Source: Acanthochromis polyacanthus (lineage: Eukaryota > Chordata > Actinopteri > Pomacentridae). From it: a stretch of DNA of 64,000 nucleotides. Of this stretch, positions 54,946-64,000 are shown piece by piece. The stretch's first letter is position 1. The number at the start of each line of letters is the position of its first letter. The stretch lies in NCBI RefSeq assembly GCF_021347895.1, contig NC_067117.1, forward strand, positions 30,138,067 through 30,202,066, written 5' to 3'. The translations under genes and the position numbers were made by a program. The notes beneath the pieces are model-generated. The model searched no databases. It worked only from the letters and a program-made list of their open reading frames with translations, and was not told the origin of the DNA.

Positions 54946-55790
54946 CAGGAGAACAAAATGTATGTTTTTTTTGTACAGTTATAAATCTAAAAAGAAACAA
55001 TGGAGGTTGAACTGCTTTGATTAAAGCACAGCCTGCAGTTCAGCCTATTTTCAAAGAAGTCTCACACGTGGTCTGCTGGTTGCATTAAAGAGCACAGGAT
55101 TCATTTATTTTGTATTTACAGAATCTAGTTATTGAAAACGATTTGTTTTGTTGAGACACACGAAGAGATTTTCAATAACTATCACAAATCTAAGCTTAGA
55201 TTTAATTTTGTTGTCAGATAGAACGGCAATGTCACATATGAGCAGCTCAAGGAAAGCAGATTCTTTCTGTTTTTACAGTATTTGGTCCACATACATGCTG
55301 GAACTCCAGAGGTTTTGTTTCGAGGTAAATGTAAATATCAAACCTGCTGGCTGCTTTTTGGGGTTCACAAAGCTAAACTTTATTTTTTCTACACAGCTTG
55401 ACATTTACTGTAAAATAAAAAGTTCAAAAAAGCAAAAGCAAAATTAAAATCTCAAAATACAATTTAAATCTGACCACATGCGAACACACATGCACACAAC
55501 TGAGTGGAAGAGACACTCTACGTTAGAAAAACTCATCCATTACCTGAACCTTTGAAACAGATCCACCCCAGGAGAACATTTGGATCTGTTTAGCTTCTGC
55601 CTTGATGTAGCAAAGATAAAAGACAAATGTAAGAGCTAAAATTGACAGGTGCTCCATTTATACTAATGGACTTTTAAGAGTTATAGCAGGCAATGAAAAG
55701 GAATGGGACCCCCTGAGGAAGGTATGTAGAGTGATATAAAGTCTATCTGTTTTATGTGGAGGTAGAGGAAGACACACACACAAACGACCC

Positions 55791-56102
55791 TGTCCACATA
55801 GGTCGTCTGTATTATGACCGAGTGTTACGTTTTGACGTTAAGCGACCTCTAGCGATTGAGTAAATATCGACACTCCGGTGTCTCAGCTGAAACGTCACCA
55901 TGAACAAACTTTGACCTAACACTAACCCTAACCCTAACCCTAAACCCGTCTTGCGAAAGTGAGGAAAAAGCCATTTCGCGAGGGAAAAGCCATTTCGCAA
56001 ATTTAATCCCGTAATGCGTTCCTGTCTCCCGTAGGGGCGCTAACGTAAATACGCTCTCATGGGTCGTATTCCGGGGCACGTTACATACGACCTGTGTGGT
56101 CG
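55791..56102. mobile_element. MITE-like element containing telomere-type repeats
   Basis: The ends are imperfect inverted repeats: GTCCACATAGGTCGTCTGTA at the left and GACCACACAGGTCGTATGTA as the complement of the right, both followed by GTTACG/AACGTGCC-like bases. The interior holds AACCCTAACCCTAACCCTAA (about 55922-55943) and a repeated AAAAGCCATTTCGC motif. No target duplication could be fixed. CpG content is higher than the flanks. Confidence 0.45.
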
Positions 56103-56609
56103 TATGACTTTGAGGACTTGTTGACACAAACATATATCACACAATCACACACTTTTAGTTGTGTTTTTGTTGCTTTAGAGCAAATTACCTGCATTAACAT
56201 GCATTCATTTCCAGAGGATTTACCCAATTCACTCAAATCCAATGCTTACCTTAACCTTGATAATCTAGTAAGTCTTCAATTGCGTAAATCTGCACACTAA
56301 TGTTATATATTATATCTATATCATGTACACACATTTAGATAAAATGATCAGATAATTAATAATTTCAACACGCTTTTTTTGGTTTGGTTTAAAATCTTTT
56401 ATTGTGCCCCTTTTAAAAAATATATTTAAAGTCCCACATAGTATCTCCAGAATGTGTCTTTCAGGGTTGTTTTTTTTTATTTTTTTATTTTTTAAGCTCA
56501 AAACAGTCAAAAGATATTTCATTTCCTCATAAATGTAGATTAAATCCTATTCTAAAGAGGCTATTTCAGTATCTGTAGCTAGAAATGCAGCTGAGCAGTT
56601 GCTGTCATG

Positions 56610-57660
56610 GCCCACTTTAGGAAGAAGACTCTCTCTGTGTTCGTGATTGACGGAGGAAAATCTCTGACTGCACGGCAGCCGACACAGATGTGGATCAGTG
56701 TGTGAGACCAGCACTTTTTTTGTTGCTTCTTTATCCACATCAAGCAATCATTTGGCGTGAAAGTATCATCAAATTCATAGCACAGCTGTTGTTTTTAACT
56801 CATGTGTTTAATGAGTCTGTCAGACAACACTGTGGTTAGAAAATTAGTAGTTTATCTGCATAACAACGGCTTGGAAATGACTGTAAAGTGACTGATGTTT
56901 AACATGTAGAGTGATGATGAGCAGCATTTCAGTCGCTGTTTCATACTTGTTCTGCTGTCTGACAGCAAAAACAGTAAATTATGTAAATGAGAAGCACTTT
57001 GTTGGTAACTTGGCTGTACTAAAATGCAGTATATGTGAGCACAGAGAGCAGGAGAGAGGTTAACAGATGTAAATAAATAGCAGTAAATGTGAAAAACACA
57101 GTCCTTCTTTTATTAGTTTCGAACTGGTCCCAAAGTTTCCAGCATATCTAGGCTCACCGTCAAAGCTAATGGTAACGTTAGCTACTGTAGCCACAGAATG
57201 CGGTCATATTAAAAACGTTTCTGTTATGGTGAGACTGTCCTCAGTAATACCAGAAATCCACTGGATGTACAGGTCCTCAGATGCTGGGAGTGCATGAAGA
57301 CTCTTGTGTTCACTCTTGCCACCAACAACTCAAAATTTGGTGAGTCTTGTTCGTGGTTCTAACATTTCAAAGTAAATGCAAGTAAGCAAATAAACCTGGT
57401 GGAGTGTGAGGCAGCCGTTTATTCCGACTTGTTCACCTGGCAGAAGCAGGCAGAAAAATGCATGATTGTTCAAATTTTTAGCTGGACAACTATTTGTTCA
57501 TTAGTTAAGTAGAAAGTAATTGAAATTCTGACTGGTCTGTAAATCTGGGAGTCCATCTAGCCGTGGGGTGGTGAGAGGAATGGCAGTAGTAAAAGTACTC
57601 ATATCTTCACACCTCCAACTATATAAAACATTCAAAGCACAATAAAAACAGATTTTCACC
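56610..57660 (+). repeat. Dispersed repeat, copy B (first half of the 29385-30680 family)
   Basis: Matches the left part of copy A in order and orientation, with more internal sequence (about 1 kb against 0.7 kb). No coding motif seen. Confidence 0.6.
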
Positions 57661-58519
57661 ATATGGACACTTTAAACATCTCAGATACCGACTCAGATCT
57701 TGGCAGCGCTTTACTGACAGAGGTGTGATAATCACCTAACACCAGGTGCTGAGAACACCCTGCTAACCACAAACATGAGATGAAAGTGGAATGATATGTT
57801 TCGTCCAGCAACACTATGAAAACAACGTGCCAGTCAAGGTCGAACTTGAACATATAACTCCTCACAGACTGGACAGAGCCAGTGTTTTTGCTGATTTGTT
57901 TACTTGTTCAAACACTTTGGAGCTTTCAAGAACATCTAGTTGTAATGTGAATGTTGACTTGAGCCATATTTACAAGCTGCTGAGTACATTAAATCTGACA
58001 TGGCAAGGACGTTACGCAAGCACAATAGAACTTGTAGTGCCAACCCTCCTTTATTAATAACAAATGGAAGAAGAGAATAGACTAACTTAACATTTTTTTT
58101 AACTTTTATTTGCTCTGAGTAAACACATATGCTGACATTCATTCTCAGTTTCATGAACAGTAATAAAAACAGCACATCGGAGAAAAATGGGAGCATAAAA
58201 TGGCATTGACATGAGAAAATCAGCTCAACAGTGAGACATGTCAGGTTACAAAACTTGTACACCTGCACTTTAATTATATTTTGAACTTCTTTTAATGAAA
58301 ATTTAGCAAACTTCATCCTTCCAGCAGTACTTTTACGTCATTTTTTTCATCAGCATAGGTATTTCCCTGGAACACTGATGCTTTGGTGAAACCAAATTAA
58401 TTTAAAAGGGCTATAACTATTTCCACTGGTTGCTATGCCATTGCTGTAAAACATTTATTTCAAACCAATTTTCACCATTTAACCAACCATTTTAACCCAA
58501 AAGAGATGTTTTCAATGCG

Positions 58520-58790
58520 GTACAATAGGATACACCCAATGAAAGTTTGTTCTTTCACTTTGTTCTTCTGTAGAAACTCATGTATTTTATGCTTTGGAAG
58601 GTTCTCATGCTGGAATAGTCCTCTTCGTCAAGCTTCTGCAGACTGGGAATCATCTTGTCACAGTATTTTGGTTTATCCAGACATTCATCCTGCAGTCACC
58701 AAGCCCCCAACTCCCACCTCCGTTCTTTACTGTCACGTTTTTGAGTTCACTGTGGTAGTCCTGGCCAGGTTCACACCAAACTTGCGAGAC
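58520..58790 (-). pseudogene. Highly degraded Tc1-like fragment
   Basis: On the minus strand TVKNGGGSWGLGDC corresponds to TVKHGGGSxMVWGC, and 150 bp further ENLPKHKIHEFLQKNKVK corresponds to the DNDPKHxxxxxxxWxxxNKVK block after the second catalytic Asp. Frameshifts separate them. It is weak but has two motifs in the right order and near the right spacing. Confidence 0.45.
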
Positions 58791-58799
58791 TCCATCTGA

Positions 58800-61630
58800 G
58801 CTCAACAAATGTCATCAAATTTCTCTTTAAATTTTTCAGCAAATTTTGTCTTGCCCAAAGTCCAAATAAGGTTTTCTCTCTTTTCTGGATGCCATCCACA
58901 GAGTTAGCACTCCTTTGCTAACCTCTATTGAGCGATGATGTAGACATGGAGATATACAGCTCATAGGTCCAAAACTGAGAAAGTTCTGCTGTTCACAGCT
59001 CATTTTAAACAATGTTCATCCAATTATGCTCATGGAAAATTGCAGGTAAGTCAGTTTCGAAGATCACAGCTGGATTCACTTTTGATGCATTAAGGTTCTG
59101 CTTTGAGACCTGATTTTCAATATAGTCTTTCTAAAGTGTTTGTTTTTGCTTGTTTATCAAGCAAAATATTCTACTTTTCAACTCTGAAATAATGCAAGTA
59201 TTTTGAATTATTTGACATTTAAGTGATATTTCAGGGGTGTACTAACTTCTGTTTTGTAACATAGTTAAGCTAATGTTAGCATGTTTGCAGGAGGAAGTTA
59301 TTTTTCACAATGGTTTGGTTGACGGTATCCCATGACAGGTGGGCACTGACGTGTTCCGTCTGAAGTTTTTGTCTGAAAGGCAGACATTCAAATCTGTGCT
59401 ATAAAACATAGTTTTCTCCATTTATGGTGATCACAGTCTGATTTAAAAGCGATAGTAACTTCTGCCAACTCGACCAAATGATGACTAAAGTACAGACAAA
59501 GAGCCAAATCACACTGCAGTCGGGTAACATGCTGTCATCCCCACTTTCCAATAAATTCGTACTGATGACTTTCATTACCAGAACCTTTTGGCATTTATAC
59601 TGTTGTTGTTGATATTGTGAACAAGCTATTTCCATGTAGCAGTCTCTTGGGCAAAGCCTGCTGAAAACATAACTTAAAAGCCTCACAAACTTCAGACACT
59701 CACTGAAAGTTGCTGCTGTTTGCCATTATTCTATTACAGCAGATTTGTGGTCATATATTTAATTCTGAGTTTCTTAGTACTACTACAAAGGCACCTTTTT
59801 GTCCTTTTTTTCTGCTTACATATAAGTCTTTGTCCACATCTGTTTATTTTTTTTGTTCATGATACTGACACTGGTTTATATAAGGTTAACTACTACTTAA
59901 AGTCAAATTCCTCTGTTGTGGTGGTGATGGAGTAACATTCCTATCAGCTGTGATTATACTGTACTCACTAACTTCACTGCAGAGATCTGAGGGCAAGGCC
60001 GCACAACGAAATACCATCAGGCAATCACATAGGTTGTAAAGAAATACTCTGAACTCCTTTTTTTTAAAACTTTGATTAACTGTATTTACCCTGGTAGGTA
60101 TCATGAAAGACTTTAATCAACATTTCAAATGTACGTATTATTGTTTTATGGCGAAGTAAGTGGTTTAATAAGTTTGTTTGTGTTCCCATGGAGCCTTCTG
60201 GTACTCTGTTGCAATTAAGGGGCCACATGCAGAGATTTTAGTGATCAATTTCAAAAAGTTGTAAAATGTTTTAAAGGGCAATAGTATCCTAATAATAACC
60301 ACAACTTGACCCAAAGTTGTAAAAATGAAAATAGGAACTTCTATAAAATTAATGCTATCAAGGCTCTGAAGGTTGGTTTGGATAATTACCATGATTACCT
60401 GCCTACCAAACTACAAACCAATATACCAGACATCTTCTCATTATCCAAAGGGACAAATAAAATCAGTTTTTGGCCAGAGATGCATGGAGCAAATCAGTTT
60501 CTTGGTGCGGTGACTCAGTTCGTGCTGCATGGGAAGCGGAGCTCCCATGGAGTATCCCAACCCAGATTCTTCTTGTGTTGACAAAACAAGCTTGACTTAA
60601 TCATCTCAGTGGGAAATATAGGGGCATCACGCAACATTCTGCACACAGGTTTCATGACAAGATCAAGAGAGGAACAAAAGCAACATGCTGTTCTGAAGTC
60701 AGAGGAAACAAACAAGCTTGATGTAATCATTTTAGCAGCGGGAGTGCGGAGGATCTTTGTTCGCTTAAGGCCGCACAGGCTCAACAGTTGCAGAGATTCA
60801 AGCATCACGCAGCAATACAGCAGCGAGCACCCCAGCCTGAAATCATGAGGAATAATTGGGCTGATGAGATTAGCCTTGTAGCACATAATATAAAATAAAA
60901 ACAACGCTGAAGGTGCTTTTTGTTTTCATTATGACTACAACGGTAGACATATAGGCACCAACTTTAATGATGTGCACCATGTTACAGTCTCAAGGATACA
61001 GTAAAAATCCCTTCTTTTTTTTGGCTAATGAGTTTAAAGGATTTTAATTTAGTAAAGTAATATCAGTGGGAATTCCAGTAGCTATAGGGTTAGCCTTAAC
61101 CCTGGCCAAAAGTTCTTTGAGCATCTTGCTCTTATTTGCATTGGGAAGATGATGATGGAATAAGTGGACAGATAAACAAGTGACACTGAACACACCTGTA
61201 CTCTTTTTAATAATAGTAACTATTTGATTCCTGAGATTTCAAACCCCTCAAAGACCAAAGTCTCAAAGATCAAAACTGTGTTGTGTGTGACCTCCTGATG
61301 CGATGCAGTTAACGTTTACTGCTCTAATTAGGTGGCTTACCACACTGCTAAAAGAACTGCAGATTCAGTCTTTTACAGTGAGCAGAGTGTTCTTAACAGG
61401 ATACTGTTAATGTGCTTAATGCAGTACTGATGTACAAGTGGAACATGGCTTTGTGTTGCTAAAAAGTCAAGTTAAGACTGTGTTTTCCCATTCATGTACC
61501 ATTTACTTCCACTTTTCTGTGGTAAAGTCACATTGTCTGCAGACTAAGAAGGTCCTTTCAGATGTTTCTCGTTTCAACAACCTTTTCAAGCTCCTCTAGC
61601 GGGATCCTAAGGTGTTCCTCAGTGGGATAA
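58800..61630. other. Gene-free stretch
   Basis: No host exon or known element recognised. Frames such as 60515-60904 (minus) have no family signature. Confidence 0.4.
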
Positions 61631-61634
61631 GATA

Positions 61635-63264
61635 CAGTGCCTTGTGAAAGTATTCGGCCCCCCTTGAACTTTTCAACCTTTCGCCACATTTCAGGCTTCA
61701 AACATAAAGATATAAAATTTTAATTTTTTGTCAAGAATCAACAACAAGTGGGACACAATCGTGAAGTGGAATGAAATTTATTGGATATTTTATACTTTTT
61801 TAACAAATAAAAACCTGAAAAGTGGGGCGTGAAATATTATTCGGCCCCTTTACTTTCAGTGCAGCAAACTCACTCCAGAAGTTCAGTGAGGATCTCTGAA
61901 TGATCCAATGTTGTCCTAAATGACTGATGATGATAAATAGAATTCACCTGTGTGTAATCAAGTCTCCGTATAAATGCACCTGCTCTGTGATAGTCTCAGG
62001 GTTCTGTTTAAAGTGCAGAGAGCATCATGAAGACCAAGGAACACACCAGGCAGGTCCGAGATACTGTTGTGGAGAAGTTTAAAGCTGGATTTGGATACAA
62101 AAAGATTTCCCAAGCTTTAAACATCTCAAGGAGCACTGTGCAAGCAATCATATTGAAATGGAAGGAGTATCGGACCACTGCAAATCTACCAAGACCCGGC
62201 CGTCCCTCTAAACTTTCATCTCGAACAAGGAGAAGACTGATCAGAGATGCAGCCAAGAGGCCCATGATCACTCTGGATGAACTGCAGAGATCTACAGCTG
62301 AGGTGGGAGAGTCTGTCCATAGGACAACAATCAGTTGTACACTGTACAAATCTGGCCTTTATGGAAGAGTGGCAAGAAGAAAGCAATTTCTCAAAGATAT
62401 CCATAAAAAGTCTGGTTTGAAGTTTGCCACAAGCCACCTGGGAGACACACCAAACATGTGGAAGAAGGTGCTCTGGTCAGATGAAACCAAAATCGAACTT
62501 TTTGGCCACAATGCAAAACGATATGTTTGGCGTAAAAGCAACACAGCTCATCACCCTGAACACACCATCCCCACTGTCAAACATGGTGGTGGCAGCCTCA
62601 TGGTTTGGGCCTGCTTTTCTTCAGCAGGGACAGGGAAGATGGTTAAAATTGATGGGAAGATGAATGGAGCCAAATACAGGAGCATTCTGGAAGAAAACCT
62701 GTTGGAGTCTGCAAAAGACCTGAGACTGGGACGGAGATTTATCTTCCAACAGGACAATGATCCAAAACATAAAGCCAAATCTACAATGGAATGGTTCACA
62801 AATAAACGTATCCAGGTGTTAGAATGGCCAAGTCAAAGTCCAGATCTGAATCCAATCCAGAATCTGTGGGCAGAGCTGAAGACTGCTGTTCACAAACGCT
62901 CTCCATCCAACCTCACTGAGCTGGAGCTGTTTTGCAAGGAAGAATGGGCAAGAATTTCAGTCTCTCGATGTGCAAAACTGATAGAGACATACCCCAAGCG
63001 ACTTGCAGCTGTAATTGCAGCAAAAGGTGGCGCTACAAAGTATTAATGCAAGGGGGCCGAATAATATTGCACGCCCCACTTTTCAGGTTTTTATTTGTTA
63101 AAAAAGTTTAAAATATCCAATAAATTTCGTTCCACTTCACGATTGTGTCCCACTTGTTGTTGATTCTTGACAAAAAATTAAAATTTTATATCTTTATGTT
63201 TGAAGCCTGAAATGTGGCGAAAGGTTGAAAGTTCAAGGGGGCCAAATACTTTCACAAGGCACTG
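61635..63264 (+). mobile_element. Structurally complete Tc1-like transposon
   Basis: 1630 bp flanked by TA (61633-61634, 63265-63266). Both ends read CAGTGCCTTGTGAAAGTATT or a close match in inverted orientation. The inverted repeats run for about 210 bp (61635-61850 and 63050-63264) with few differences, for example ATTCGGCC against ATTTGGCC near the tips. They enclose a 5' leader and one uninterrupted transposase frame. Its good preservation marks it as the youngest Tc1 copy in the window. Confidence 0.95.
62027..63046 (+). CDS. Tc1-like transposase, 339 aa, intact frame with altered catalytic triad
   Basis: Cut-and-paste transposase of the Tc1/mariner superfamily, about the usual length (roughly 340 aa). 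Residues 1-50 form the first paired-like HTH (KISQALNISRSTVQAI), PRPGRPSK at 55-62 is the GRPR/AT-hook-like linker, and residues 65-110 the second HTH. The DD34E domain has D152 (WSDETK) and D243 (QQDNDPKH), 91 apart as in Sleeping Beauty. The third position, 35 residues on, is Q278 in SPDLNPIQNLW where active enzymes have Glu. The codon is CAG, one base from GAG. HGGGS is at 186-190. The ATG at 62027 follows the leader and matches the family start (MKTKEHT). It could still bind DNA but probably cannot cut it. Confidence 0.95.
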   Translation: MKTKEHTRQVRDTVVEKFKAGFGYKKISQALNISRSTVQAIILKWKEYRTTANLPRPGRPSKLSSRTRRRLIRDAAKRPMITLDELQRSTAEVGESVHRTTISCTLYKSGLYGRVARRKQFLKDIHKKSGLKFATSHLGDTPNMWKKVLWSDETKIELFGHNAKRYVWRKSNTAHHPEHTIPTVKHGGGSLMVWACFSSAGTGKMVKIDGKMNGAKYRSILEENLLESAKDLRLGRRFIFQQDNDPKHKAKSTMEWFTNKRIQVLEWPSQSPDLNPIQNLWAELKTAVHKRSPSNLTELELFCKEEWARISVSRCAKLIETYPKRLAAVIAAKGGATKY

Positions 63265-63266
63265 TA

Positions 63267-64000
63267 TGTAATCTCTCCAGGGAGTTTCGGGCCCAAGTTG
63301 GGGTATGAGGTGTGGGTATGTATACGAACAAAACAATGCTGCGATTCACTTATTGACTATAAATGTCCTTAATTACAATGCTTTTCTTCTGAATGTTAGG
63401 ACCATTTTAATTACTTTTTGAGGATAAATATAACATGTATCAGTTGTGTGCCATTTACTGTGACAAGAATTGAAATTATGGCAGCACTTTACTCAAAGCC
63501 AGGATTAGTACTGTAACAGCCTCAAACAAACACTTCAGAACTTTGTGTTAATAAACTAGTTACCATTTACTTTGGGAATCTAGTACAGGTTTATATGCAG
63601 TGAGAAACTGGGTCACATTTGCAGTTATTTTAGTAGCCATGAAATTATTTTCGATCTTTCTTTTTCAAAATGCTCTTTAATGCGTATACTGCTTTGAAAA
63701 GAACCTATCAGATGGCACCCACATGTTGCATGGACGCCATAACACTCCAAAGAGATTCATCGGAGAGATGATGGTTGCAACAGTAATGCGGTCGGACATG
63801 AAGCGCTTTGCGGTGAAACCTTGTAGGGATTGCTGACATTCTGTAGCTTTTGTAACAACACGCAATCAAACTTTGACTCTTTAGCACCAAAAGTCGGATC
63901 ATCTTATTTGTGATGAAAGTGTTGGCGCTGCTCCTGAAAGAAGCCCGCTGAGCGAACGCATGATCGCAGGTGCACCATGTGTTGCTGCTCTCAACAGTTG
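63267..64000. other. Gene-free stretch at window end
   Basis: No gene or known element recognised in the last 730 bases. Confidence 0.4.

Overview
The window looks like teleost fish genomic DNA. It is AT-leaning and intron-rich, dense in fish-type Tc1/mariner, PIF-Harbinger, piggyBac-like, L2-like, Penelope-like and tRNA-SINE relics, and it holds one recognisable vertebrate host gene. No bacterial-style operons, rRNA, true tRNA genes or CRISPR arrays were seen.

The host gene is an R-spondin (secreted Wnt/beta-catenin potentiator) on the minus strand. Four coding exons were located by splice sites and family motifs: exon 1 (35118-35196, start codon and short N-terminus), exon 2 (22444-22632, furin-like repeat 1), exon 3 (20936-21073, furin-like repeat 2) and exon 4 (13424-13624, thrombospondin type-1 domain). 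All three introns are phase 1, so the exons join in frame into about 202 residues. The basic C-terminal exon expected after exon 4 was not found and may lie beyond position 1. Exon features favour rspo4 over the other paralogs, but family membership is much safer than paralog identity.

The introns are full of transposon debris. Intron 3 (13625-20935) holds a Tc1 relic, a 573-bp element with 19-bp terminal inverted repeats and a 9-bp target duplication carrying a RecQ-type helicase fragment, and a Harbinger relic with a 378-bp hairpin MITE nested in it. Intron 1 (22633-35117) holds an L2-like LINE 3' end with a 190-bp internal tandem duplication, a broken Tc1 element with a 48-bp SINE stub in its inverted repeat, and a 1.3-kb repeat with relatives elsewhere in the window.

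Upstream of the gene (35197-64000) no host coding sequence was seen. The main features are a 4-kb minisatellite of about 139 copies of a 29-bp unit (43035-47070), a tRNA-derived SINE with a 15-bp target duplication (47540-47879), a second 8-bp-TSD element (48613-49255), a Sleeping-Beauty-like Tc1 relic, a long GT microsatellite, a Penelope-like fragment, a MITE-like element containing telomere-type repeats, and a structurally complete Tc1 element (61635-63264) with an unbroken 339-codon transposase whose third catalytic residue reads Gln instead of Glu. The minisatellite unit matches the KHGGGSIM-coding segment of Tc1 transposase, and Tc1 coding remnants flank it on both sides.

No clearly new multi-gene system is present. 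The most unusual items are the transposase-derived minisatellite with higher-order structure, the helicase-carrying short transposon, the intact but probably catalytically dead Tc1 transposase, and an R-spondin whose E3-ligase-binding Gln is replaced by His.
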